Below are positions 33,650 through 42,904 of a stretch of 64,000 nt of DNA, one piece after another. The position numbers and the translations under genes are program-made. Numbering within the stretch: position 1 is the stretch's first letter; every line of letters begins with the position of its first letter. This DNA comes from Phenylobacterium sp. (lineage in GTDB: Bacteria; Pseudomonadota; Alphaproteobacteria; Caulobacterales; Caulobacteraceae): assembly GCF_030651185.1 (NCBI RefSeq), contig NZ_JAUSCJ010000040.1, positions 1 to 64,000 on the forward strand, given 5' to 3'. A model generated the notes under the pieces. It did not search any database. It saw nothing but the letters and a program-made list of their open reading frames with translations, and was not told the DNA's origin.

Positions 33650-34627
33650 ATGTCCGCCGTCATCACCGTCAAGTCGCTCGCCAAGGCCTACCGCTACGCT
33701 AAGCGGCGCGGCGGCTTCTTCGAGGCCTTCTCCCCCGAACATGTCACGGTCGAGGCCGTCGCCGGCGTCGATTTCGAGATCGGCAAGGGCGAGCGGGTGG
33801 CCATCATCGGCCCCAACGGCGCGGGCAAGTCCACGACCCTGAAGATGCTGTCGGGCATCCTGGAGCCGTCCAGCGGCGAGGCCAGCGTGCTGGGCCTGAC
33901 ACCGTGGAAGCAGCGCAAGGCCTTGGCCTACAGGATCGGCGTGGTGTTCGGGCAGCGTTCCCAGCTCTGGGGCGAACTGCCCGCCCGCGAGAGTTTCGCT
34001 CTGCTGCGCCACATCTATGACCAGGAGGCCGCGCCCTTCGCCAAACGGCTGGGGGAGCTGACCGAACGCTTCGCCCTGACCGACCTGCTGGATCAGCCCG
34101 TCCACCGCATGTCGCTGGGCCAGCGGATGAGGTGCGAGATCACCGCGAGCTTGCTGCACGGCCCCAACCTGCTGTTCCTGGACGAGCCCACCATCGGCCT
34201 GGATGTGACCGCCAAGGCCGCCATCCGCGACTTCATCCGCGAGCATGCCCGCGATCACGGCCAGACGGTGCTGCTCACCAGCCATGACACGCGGGATATC
34301 GAGCTGGTCTGCGACCGGGTGATCGTCGTCAACCAGGGGCGCATCGTGGTGGACCAGCCCACCGACCAGCTTCGCCGCCGGTTCCTGGGCCGCAAGATCA
34401 TCACCTTCCAGTCGGCGGGGCAGGGGGTGTCGCTCGATCTGCCCGGCGTGACGCGCCGCGCCTCGGAGGCCCACGCCACCATCCTTGAGGTCGACACCAG
34501 GCTCACCCGCGTGGAGCGGGTGATCGCTGCGGCCATGGCCGACGGCGGCATCGAGGATGTGACCATCGAGGATCCCCCCATGGAGGAGGTGATCGCCGAG
34601 ATCTACGCCTCGACCCATGCGGCGTGA
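33650..34627 (+). CDS. ABC-2 exporter ATP-binding protein (COG4586 type)
   Basis: A 325-residue ATPase. Walker A is IIGPNGAGKSTTL, the signature is RMSLGQRMRCEI, Walker B is LLFLDEPTIGLD, and the H-loop is LLTSHDTRDIE. The N-terminal KAYRYAKRRGGFFEAF insert and C-terminal extension (about 240-325) mark the COG4586 group, which always pairs with two different permeases (COG4587 and COG3694), as here. Some relatives export toxic cations such as viologens; the substrate here is unknown. ATG 33650 fits the family. It overlaps the first permease by 11 bases. Confidence 0.92.
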   Translation: MSAVITVKSLAKAYRYAKRRGGFFEAFSPEHVTVEAVAGVDFEIGKGERVAIIGPNGAGKSTTLKMLSGILEPSSGEASVLGLTPWKQRKALAYRIGVVFGQRSQLWGELPARESFALLRHIYDQEAAPFAKRLGELTERFALTDLLDQPVHRMSLGQRMRCEITASLLHGPNLLFLDEPTIGLDVTAKAAIRDFIREHARDHGQTVLLTSHDTRDIELVCDRVIVVNQGRIVVDQPTDQLRRRFLGRKIITFQSAGQGVSLDLPGVTRRASEAHATILEVDTRLTRVERVIAAAMADGGIEDVTIEDPPMEEVIAEIYASTHAA

Positions 34628-35414
34628 CCTGATCGCGGCGTGCGTCGCCCTGCGGATCGGGGCGGGCCAGGCGATGGCCGGCTGGACCGTGCTGGCCGGG
34701 CGCTGCCTGTTCTACGTGCTGATCATGACGGTGCTCTCGGCCCTGTGGGACAAGGTGGCGGCCGAGCCGGTGGCTGGCGCGATTGCTCTGCCGGCCGGTG
34801 GCCTGGTGCTCTACGTCCTGGCCACCGAGTGGATCACCCTGGCCTTGCCGTCGGTACACCTGCGGTTCGAGGACGACATCCGCTCGGGCGGCCTGGAGCC
34901 GCACCTGCTGCGGCCGAAATTCTACCTGCTGCAGAGCCTGGCCCAGAGCCTGGGCGGAACCCTGGTGCGGCTGGCCGCGCTGGGCGTCACGGCGGTGGTC
35001 TGGCTGGCGGCGACCGGCCGGCAGGGGCCGCCCGCCGCCACCTATCCCTATCTGTTCGTGCTGGGTGTGCTGGCGGTGAGCGTGGGCATGCTGCTCTACG
35101 CGGTGGCGGGACTGTGCGCCTTCTGGACCCGGCGGATCCTGCCCGTGATGCTGGTGATCCAGAAGCTGATGTTCCTGCTGGGCGGCCTGTTCGCCCCCAT
35201 CACCCTCTATCCCGACTGGCTGCGGAAGCTGGCCGAGGCGACCCCCTTCGCCGCCCACCTCTATTGGGCGGGCGTGCAGGCGCTGGCGCCTTCCGGGCCC
35301 ATGTTCCTGAAGGCCGCGGCCTGGCAGGTGCTGTGGATCGTCCTGCTCAGCCTGCTGTGCGTGGTCCTGTGGCGCGCCGGCCTGGCCAAGGTGCTGCGGG
35401 AGGGCGGGGTATGA
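34617..35414 (+). CDS. ABC-2 exporter permease (COG4587 type)
   Basis: A 265-residue inner-membrane protein with about six hydrophobic segments, including GWTVLAGRCLFYVLIMTVLS, YLFVLGVLAVSVGMLLYAVA and WQVLWIVLLSLLCVVLWRAG. HLRFEDDIRSGGLEPHLLRP is a cytoplasmic loop typical of this permease class, probably the coupling region to the ATPase. Overlaps the ATPase gene by 11 bases and the next permease by 4, so the three subunits are made together. Confidence 0.88.
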   Translation: MRRDLIAACVALRIGAGQAMAGWTVLAGRCLFYVLIMTVLSALWDKVAAEPVAGAIALPAGGLVLYVLATEWITLALPSVHLRFEDDIRSGGLEPHLLRPKFYLLQSLAQSLGGTLVRLAALGVTAVVWLAATGRQGPPAATYPYLFVLGVLAVSVGMLLYAVAGLCAFWTRRILPVMLVIQKLMFLLGGLFAPITLYPDWLRKLAEATPFAAHLYWAGVQALAPSGPMFLKAAAWQVLWIVLLSLLCVVLWRAGLAKVLREGGV

Positions 35415-36190
35415 TCAAGGGTGCTCGTCTCTACGCCGCCCAGTCGGCCGCGGCGATCCGCACCTCCTTCGCCGACCGCGGCAATTTCGCGATCCAGGTG
35501 GGCGGGATGATCGTCAACGACATCTTCTTCCTGACCCTGTGGGTGCTGTTCTTCGCGGGCTTCCGGTCGATCGGCGGCTGGCAATTGCAGGACATGGCCC
35601 TGTTGTTTGGCCTGACCATGTCGGTGGTGGGGATCTCCGGCGTGTTCTTCGGCGGCTATCGCGACCTGGCCGCCACCCTGCTGCGCGGCGAGTTGGACGC
35701 CCTGTTGACCCAGCCCAAGGGCCTGATCCCGCGCCTGCTGGCCCGCGAGAGCATCGCCACGGCTTGGGGCGACCTGGCCGGCGCGGTGTTCGTGTTGGCG
35801 GTGTTCGCCAAGCTGGAGTGGACGGACCTTCCCACCCTGTTGCTGGCCATCGCGGCGGGGACGACGGTCTATGTCAGCGCCAGCATCAGCTTCGCCTGCC
35901 TGGCCTTCTGGGCGGCCGGCGCCCGCAGCTTCGCCCGCGAGCTCACCGACTTCATGCTGCTGTTCTCCAGCTATCCGGGCTCGATCTACCAGGGCGCGGT
36001 GAAGACCATCGCCTTCACCCTCCTGCCCGCCGGTTTCGTGGTGCTGGCGCCCATGGGCATGGTGCGCCATCCCAGCGGCCAGACCCTGGCCGTGGTGGTG
36101 TTCGGGGCGGTGGTCTACGCCGCCATCGCCGTGGTCCTGTTTCACCTGGGCGTGGCGCGATACCGGCGCGGCGCCTCGCCTTCGCTGTGA
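35411..36190 (+). CDS. ABC-2 exporter permease (COG3694 type)
   Basis: A 259-residue six-helix permease. DIFFLTLWVLFFAGFRSIGG and LPTLLLAIAAGTTVYVSASI are among its membrane segments. RDLAATLLRGELDALLTQPK is the conserved cytoplasmic coupling loop of this family. The ATG overlaps the preceding stop (ATGA at 35411-35414). It is the third subunit of the exporter and should form a heterodimeric channel with the COG4587-type permease. Confidence 0.88.
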   Translation: MIKGARLYAAQSAAAIRTSFADRGNFAIQVGGMIVNDIFFLTLWVLFFAGFRSIGGWQLQDMALLFGLTMSVVGISGVFFGGYRDLAATLLRGELDALLTQPKGLIPRLLARESIATAWGDLAGAVFVLAVFAKLEWTDLPTLLLAIAAGTTVYVSASISFACLAFWAAGARSFARELTDFMLLFSSYPGSIYQGAVKTIAFTLLPAGFVVLAPMGMVRHPSGQTLAVVVFGAVVYAAIAVVLFHLGVARYRRGASPSL

Positions 36191-36231
36191 GAATGACTTG
36201 ATTTCAGAGCCGAAGCCCGGTGGTTAGGCCC

Positions 36232-37263
36232 ATGAGTCGCAAGCCGAGGATCACGGTCGCGGGCGCGGGCGCGCTCGGTCTGACCACCGCGCTCGCCCTG
36301 GCCGACGCCGGCGCCGAGGTGACGGTCTATGATCCGTCGCCGGAGGGCGGCACGGCCTCGGCCGTCGCCGCCGGCATGCTGGCCCCGGTGTTCGAGGCGG
36401 TGCTGGACGCCCAGACGCGGGCCCACGTCGACCTGATGCTGGCGGCCCGAGACCTCTGGCCGGCCCTCGAAGCCCGAATCGGCGTCACTGTCGATCGCGC
36501 CGGCGCCATGGCGGTAGGGGAGGCGAGCTTCCTGCATACCGTCGACGCCGGCGTCCGCAAGCTGGGCCTGCACCCCACCGAGCTGTCGCGCAACGCCATG
36601 ATCGGCCTGGCGCCGGGGCTCGCGCCCGGCTGGGGCCACGCCCTGCTGACCCGCGAGGACTGGCGCATCGACGCCGCCGCCGCGCTCATGGCCTTGCGCC
36701 GCGCCTGCGAGGCCGCCGGCGTCACCTTCCACGCCCGCGCCGCCGACGGGTTCGAGGGCGCCGAGCGGCTGGTGATCGCCACCGGCATGGGCCGCGACCT
36801 GGCCGTCATGGCCCCGCTGCTGGACCGTCTATCGCCCATCAAGGGCCACATCCTGCGCACCGAAGGCCCGGCCTATCAGGGAGTCGTCGTCCGTGGCGAG
36901 GGGGCCTATGCCACGCCTGCGCCGGGGGGGCTGACCCTGGGCGCCACCATGCAGGCCGGCGCTGAAGACCTGGCCGTCGAGGCCAACCAGGTCGCGGGCC
37001 TGCTGGAGGCCGGCGCCCGGCTGTTCCCGGCATTGGCGACCGCCAAGCTCACCGCCCAGACCGGCGTCCGCGCCGCCACCCCGGACGGCCTGCCGATGGT
37101 CGGGCGCGGCCGCCATCACGGGGTGCTGCTGGCCGTCGGCGCGCGCCGCAATGGCTGGCTGCTGGCGCCCCTGGTGGCGAGGATCATCACCGCTTGCGTG
37201 ACGGAGGGGGAGCTTGGCCCCTATGCCGCCCGGCTCGATCCGGCGCGGTTCGATAACACTTAG
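36232..37263 (+). CDS. ThiO/DadA-like FAD-dependent amino-acid oxidoreductase
   Basis: A 343-residue DAO-family flavoprotein. ITVAGAGALGLTTALALADAG is the FAD Rossmann fold, and SAVAAGMLAPVFEAVLD is the family's A-A-G-M-L-A-P element, typical of glycine oxidase (ThiO). The C-terminal GVRAATPDGLPMVGRGRHHG then GARRNGWLLAPLVARII closes the FAD site. ThiO makes dehydroglycine for thiamine thiazole synthesis; here no other thi gene is near, so generic D-amino-acid or glycine oxidation is as likely. ATG 36232 follows the exporter by 41 bases. The next gene starts 8 bases later. Confidence 0.82.
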   Translation: MSRKPRITVAGAGALGLTTALALADAGAEVTVYDPSPEGGTASAVAAGMLAPVFEAVLDAQTRAHVDLMLAARDLWPALEARIGVTVDRAGAMAVGEASFLHTVDAGVRKLGLHPTELSRNAMIGLAPGLAPGWGHALLTREDWRIDAAAALMALRRACEAAGVTFHARAADGFEGAERLVIATGMGRDLAVMAPLLDRLSPIKGHILRTEGPAYQGVVVRGEGAYATPAPGGLTLGATMQAGAEDLAVEANQVAGLLEAGARLFPALATAKLTAQTGVRAATPDGLPMVGRGRHHGVLLAVGARRNGWLLAPLVARIITACVTEGELGPYAARLDPARFDNT

Positions 37264-37271
37264 GGGGATCC

Positions 37272-38441
37272 ATGAGCGCCTTCTGGCTGAGCGACGAACA
37301 GCAGGCGATCCGCGACAGCGTCGCCCGGGTCTGCGCCGACTTCGACGCCGACTACTGGCGGCGCACCGATGACACCGGCGACTTTCCCGAGGCCTTCGTC
37401 GCCGCCATGGCCGCCGGCGGCTGGCTGGGGACCGCCATGCCCGTCGAGCTGGGCGGGGCGGGCCTGGGCCTGACCGAGGCCGCCATCATGATGCAGGCGG
37501 TGGCGGAGTCCGGGGCAGGTTTCTCCGGCGCCAGCGCCATGCACCTGAACATCTTCGGGCCCATGCCGATCGCCAAGTTCGGCTCGGCGGCCCTGAAGGC
37601 CAGCGCCATCCCCCGGCTGATCTCCGGCGAGGACAAGATCTGCATCGGCATCACCGAACCGGACTCCGGCCTCGACACCACCAGCCTGACCACGCGGGCG
37701 GTACGCACCGACCATGGCTATGTGATCTCGGGCCGCAAGGTGTGGACGACCATGGCCCAGCGGGCCAACAAGATACTGATCATAGCCCGCACCACGCCGA
37801 AGGATCAGGTGAAGAAGGCCACCGAGGGCCTCAGCCTGTTCTACACCGACTTCGACCGCTCGAAGATCTCGGCCACGGTGATCCCGAAGATGGGCCGCAA
37901 GGCGGTGGAGTCCAACAGCGTCTTCATCGACAACCTGGAGGTCCCCGAGGGCGACCTGATCGGCGAGGAGGGGCGGGGCTTCTACTACCTGCTGGAGGGG
38001 CTGAACCCGGAGCGGGTGCTGTTCGGCGCCGAGGCCGTGGGCCTGGGCCGCGCGGCGCTGGCCAAGGCCACGACCTACGCCAAGGAGCGGATCGTGTTCG
38101 GCCGGCCCATCGGCCAGAACCAGGGCGTGGCCCACCCGTTGGCGCGGTCCTGGGCCGAGCTGGAGGCCGCCAACCTGATGGCCTTCAAGGCCGCGGCCCT
38201 CTACGACGCCGGCCGTGACTGTGGGGCCGAGGCCAATGCGGCCAAGTACCTCGGCGGCGAGGCGGGCTTCAACGCCTGCGAGGCCGCGGTCCTGGCCCAC
38301 GGCGGCATGGGCTACGCCAAGGAATACGATGTCGAGCGCTACTTCCGCGAAGTGATGATCGCCCGCATCGCGCCCATCAGCCGCGAGATGGTGCTCAACT
38401 ACATCGCCGAGCGCGTGCTGGGCCTGCCCAAGAGCTACTGA
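37272..38441 (+). CDS. Acyl-CoA dehydrogenase
   Basis: A 389-residue FAD enzyme of the acyl-CoA dehydrogenase fold. CIGITEPDSGLDTTSLTTRA, RKVWTTMAQRAN and ERIVFGRPIGQNQGV are the FAD/substrate contacts, with GGMGYAKEYDVERYFREV near the end. The usual catalytic Glu of the Y-E-G-T motif is replaced (RIAPISREM). NPERVLFGAEAVG carries a Glu at the place used as base by isovaleryl-CoA and long-chain dehydrogenases, so it may be catalytic here. It probably oxidises a branched or cyclic acyl-CoA. Starts 8 bases after the ThiO-like gene. Confidence 0.92.
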   Translation: MSAFWLSDEQQAIRDSVARVCADFDADYWRRTDDTGDFPEAFVAAMAAGGWLGTAMPVELGGAGLGLTEAAIMMQAVAESGAGFSGASAMHLNIFGPMPIAKFGSAALKASAIPRLISGEDKICIGITEPDSGLDTTSLTTRAVRTDHGYVISGRKVWTTMAQRANKILIIARTTPKDQVKKATEGLSLFYTDFDRSKISATVIPKMGRKAVESNSVFIDNLEVPEGDLIGEEGRGFYYLLEGLNPERVLFGAEAVGLGRAALAKATTYAKERIVFGRPIGQNQGVAHPLARSWAELEAANLMAFKAAALYDAGRDCGAEANAAKYLGGEAGFNACEAAVLAHGGMGYAKEYDVERYFREVMIARIAPISREMVLNYIAERVLGLPKSY

Positions 38442-38444
38442 CTT

Positions 38445-38481
38445 TTCCTCCCCCGTGAAGCGGAACGGCGTGGGGGAGGAA
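38445..38481. repeat. Inverted repeat after the acyl-CoA dehydrogenase
   Basis: TTCCTCCCCC (38445-38454) and GGGGGAGGAA (38472-38481) form a 10-bp stem with a 17-base loop, just after the stop codon. It lacks a T-tract on the plus side. The sequence resembles the CCTCCCCC arms of the repeats at 41501 and 46884, so it is probably a degenerate member of that family doubling as a transcript end. Confidence 0.55.
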
Positions 38482-38485
38482 GGAC

Positions 38486-38660
38486 GATCAGCCCCCAAAC
38501 TGCACCGGATCGAGACCGGCGCGGTGGCGCTGTCCACCGGCGGCTCGTCACGGGGCGGGGGCTCATCTTGTAAAAGGCTGCGAGCTTCAGCGCCGCCGGG
38601 CCGAAGCCGGCGTTGTCGGGGCGCTCGGCCACTGTCTTGACCTTTGGGAAGCTAAGCCAT
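38486..38660 (-). pseudogene. Remnant of a TonB C-terminal-like protein
   Basis: Leftward translation gives ERPDNAGFGPAALKLAAFYK, resembling the GFGxAALKLAPxFRM element of the TonB C-terminal fold used by Caulobacteraceae energy-transducer-like proteins. A frame change then leads to PPVDSATAPVSIRCSLGADR, which fits the closing strand (…VxIPIRF). No start, signal or N-terminal domain remains. The resemblance is moderate and the frame break is directly visible. Confidence 0.4.
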
Positions 38661-38691
38661 GACTTAACCAAGGTCACGTTGTGTCGCTGCA

Positions 38692-38718
38692 ACCAAGCAA
38701 GTGCGACGCTTGGTCGCA
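38692..38718. promoter_or_regulatory. Two nested inverted repeats in the kinase promoter region
   Basis: ACCAAGC (38692-38698) pairs with GCTTGGT (38708-38714), and TGCGAC (38702-38707) pairs with GTCGCA (38713-38718), so the two dyads are mutually exclusive as hairpins. They lie about 100 bases before the hybrid kinase start, in a locally AT-rich region. Candidate regulator-binding site. Confidence 0.4.
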
Positions 38719-38817
38719 AGTATTCGATGGTAACCAAATTGGGGATTTGAAAACCATTAATGACGACGCAATCCCTTTGCTCTTAAGGTGTTGCGGAATC
38801 TAGGGCACGAATCACAG

Positions 38818-40608
<1,791 letters not shown>

Positions 40609-40671
40609 GTGCGCGCGTCCGCCGCAGCATGGTTAGCGCGGCGTTAACCATGTCGGTGCAAACCAGGGATC

Positions 40672-41496
40672 ATGGCGATCCAGGGTCTGAGGGGCGCGGT
40701 CGAAGCCGCCATCCAACGTGCGTCCACCGCGACGGGCGTGGACTTCACGTTCCTGATGAAGACCGCCAACCGCGAGAGCGGATATAACCCGCGCGCCAAG
40801 GCCTCGTCGTCGTCGGCCGCGGGCCTGTTCCAGTTCGTCGAGCAGACCTGGCTCTCCACCCTCAAGCAGCACGGCTCCAAGTACGGCTACGCCCGCTATG
40901 CCGATCTGATCAGCAAGGGCTCGGATGGCCGCTATTCGGTGAACGGGGCCGAGGCGCGCAAGGCGGTGATGGACCTGCGCCTGGACGCCCATGCCTCATC
41001 GCTGATGGCCGGTGAGCTGGCCTCCGACCACGCCTCCTATCTGAAGGGCCGCACCGGCCGCACGCCCACGGCGGGCGAGCTCTACGCCGCCCACTTCCTG
41101 GGGCCCCAGGGGTCGGCCCGCCTGATCGAGGCCGCCAACAGCCGCCCCGGCGCCTCGGCCGCCAGCCTGTTCCCCGACGCCGCCCAGGCCAACCGCTCGA
41201 TCTTCTACCGCGACGGCCGCCCGGCGACGGTGGCCGAGGTCTACGCCAACCTGACCCGCACCGGCGGCGCGGGCGCGGCCACCTCCACGCCTGCCCCGCG
41301 CCCCGACGATGGTTTCATCCAGTACGCCTCGGCCCGGCAGACCGAGCGGCTGAAGGAACAGGACGCCCTGGTGGACCTGATCCTGCGCGGCTCCCAGAGC
41401 CCCGACCGCGACGGCTCCAGCTCGCGCCTCACCGGCTCGATCTTCTCCAGCGAGATGCTGCGGGTGCTGTCGGACGCCCGCGACGGCAAGAGCTGA
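40672..41496 (+). CDS. Lytic transglycosylase, SLT domain
   Basis: A 274-residue protein with an N-terminal SLT-type domain: FLMKTANRESGYNPRAKASS contains the catalytic Glu (NRES) and SAAGLFQFVEQTWLSTLKQH is the adjoining G-x-x-Q-F element. The C-terminal 80 residues are Pro/Ser-rich and probably disordered. These enzymes cut peptidoglycan to make 1,6-anhydro ends. No signal peptide is visible, which is shared by several flagellum- or pilus-associated alphaproteobacterial transglycosylases that leave the cell by another route. No flagellar or pilus gene is adjacent. Confidence 0.85.
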   Translation: MAIQGLRGAVEAAIQRASTATGVDFTFLMKTANRESGYNPRAKASSSSAAGLFQFVEQTWLSTLKQHGSKYGYARYADLISKGSDGRYSVNGAEARKAVMDLRLDAHASSLMAGELASDHASYLKGRTGRTPTAGELYAAHFLGPQGSARLIEAANSRPGASAASLFPDAAQANRSIFYRDGRPATVAEVYANLTRTGGAGAATSTPAPRPDDGFIQYASARQTERLKEQDALVDLILRGSQSPDRDGSSSRLTGSIFSSEMLRVLSDARDGKS

Positions 41497-41500
41497 AGAT

Positions 41501-41655
41501 CCTCCCCCAGGCGCACAGCGCCGATGTGGGGGAGGTGGCGCGGACCGCAGGTCCGTGCCGGAGGGGAATCGACGTAGTCGACACTAACCTCAGCCAAACA
41601 AGATTCAATGTCCCCCTCAGTCAGCTTCACTGACAGCTCCCCCAGGAGGGAAGCA
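41501..41655. repeat. Compound intergenic repeat, family B (copy 1)
   Basis: A mosaic of hairpins: CCTCCCCC/TGGGGGAGG (41501-41508, 41527-41535), GCGGACCGCAGGTCCGTGC, then CCCCCTCAGTCAGC and TGACAGCTCCCCCAGGAGGG. The order (CTCCCCC stem, GGACCGC stem, CCCCTCAGTCAG, CTGACAGCTCCCCC) is the same as in the copy at 46884. It is followed directly by the minus-strand CoA-transferase gene. Confidence 0.7.
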
Positions 41656-41658
41656 TCT

Positions 41659-42855
41659 TCAAGCAGCCGCGCCGCTCGCCATCATCGCGTCGATCTCGGC
41701 GTCCGAATAGCCGATCTCCCCAAGGACCACGCGGGTGTGTTCGCCGAGGCCCGGCGCCGCCGGACGCTGGGTGGCGGGCACGCCGGGGAACTGGGCCGGA
41801 GAATTGGGCGAGCGATAGGTCCCGCCGTGGCCGTCCTCCACCGCGATCAGGGCGCCGGCGGCCTCGACCTGAGGATCGGCGGCGACCTCGGCGGGGGTCT
41901 GGACTGGGGCCCAGACCAGGTCGGCCCCGTCCAGCCGTCGCGCGATCTCCGTAAAGTCGAGCGCTCCGAAGGCGGATTCGAACTCCGCCACCAGCTCGCG
42001 GTTGTTGGCCTTGCGCGCCTTGCCGCCCTTGAAGCGTTCGTCCTCCAGCAGGTCGGGGCGCCCGCAGGCCTTGGCCAGGACCGGCCAGTCGGCGGCCCCG
42101 CCACGGGGGTTGAGCACGAACCAGCGCTCGTCGCGGCTCTTGTAGAAGTTGGCCAGGGGATCGAAGGGGTCGGTGCGCGGGCGGTTGGAGGCCAGCTTGC
42201 CGAACACCAGCTGCACCGCCAGGTCCGATCCCACCACATAGGTTCCGGTCGCCAGCAGCGAGGTGGCCACCAGCCGGCCCACCCCGGTCTGCTCCCGCTC
42301 ATAGAGCGCCGCCAGGATCGCCGAGGTGGTGGCCAGGGATGTGGTGTGGTCGCCCACCCCGGTGCGCAGGATGAAGGGGTCTGAGCCCTTGGGCGCGTGC
42401 ATGCGGGCCACGCCGGCCCGCGACCAGAAGGCGGTGACGTCGAAGCCGGGCAGGTGGGCGTCGGGGCCCTCCAGGCCATAGCCGGTGACCACGGCGTAGA
42501 TCAGCCGCGGATTGGCGGCGCGCAGGGTCTGTTCGTCCAGCCGGTACTTCTTCAGCGAGGCGGGCCGCACATTGGTCAGGAAGACGTCGGCCTCGGCGGC
42601 GAGGCGGGCGAGCGCGTCGCGCCCCTCCGGCTTGGCGATGTCGAGGACCACGGCGCGCTTGCCGCGGTTGTCCATGCCGAAGGTGGGATTGCCGGTGAGC
42701 TCGCTCTTGGCGTCGGCGAAGACGTGGCGCATCGGGTCGCCCTGCGGCCGCTCCACCTTGATCACCTCGGCCCCCCAGTCGGCCAGGATGCCCGCCGCGC
42801 CGGGCGCGGCGATGTAGGAGGCGAATTCGACGACCTTCAGACCCTTGAGCAGCAC
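41659..42855 (-). CDS. CaiB/BaiF family (class III) CoA-transferase
   Basis: A 398-residue type III CoA-transferase. LKGLKVVEFASYIAAPGAAG and ILADWGAEVIKVERPQGDPM are the hallmark N-terminus. GVGDHTTSLATTSAILAALY holds the Asp that forms the acyl-anhydride intermediate. The C-terminal PVQTPAEVAADPQVEAAGAL is also typical. Such enzymes move CoA between organic acids, for example carnitine, bile acid, oxalate or succinate/benzylsuccinate. The acyl-CoA dehydrogenase and crotonase genes elsewhere in the window suggest an acid-activation role in catabolism. Confidence 0.92.
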   Translation of the reverse strand: MLLKGLKVVEFASYIAAPGAAGILADWGAEVIKVERPQGDPMRHVFADAKSELTGNPTFGMDNRGKRAVVLDIAKPEGRDALARLAAEADVFLTNVRPASLKKYRLDEQTLRAANPRLIYAVVTGYGLEGPDAHLPGFDVTAFWSRAGVARMHAPKGSDPFILRTGVGDHTTSLATTSAILAALYEREQTGVGRLVATSLLATGTYVVGSDLAVQLVFGKLASNRPRTDPFDPLANFYKSRDERWFVLNPRGGAADWPVLAKACGRPDLLEDERFKGGKARKANNRELVAEFESAFGALDFTEIARRLDGADLVWAPVQTPAEVAADPQVEAAGALIAVEDGHGGTYRSPNSPAQFPGVPATQRPAAPGLGEHTRVVLGEIGYSDAEIDAMMASGAAA

Positions 42856-42904
42856 GCGTTTTCCCCACCTGTTTCCAGGATCATGGGCGTTCCGCGTCCA
42901 CGCC

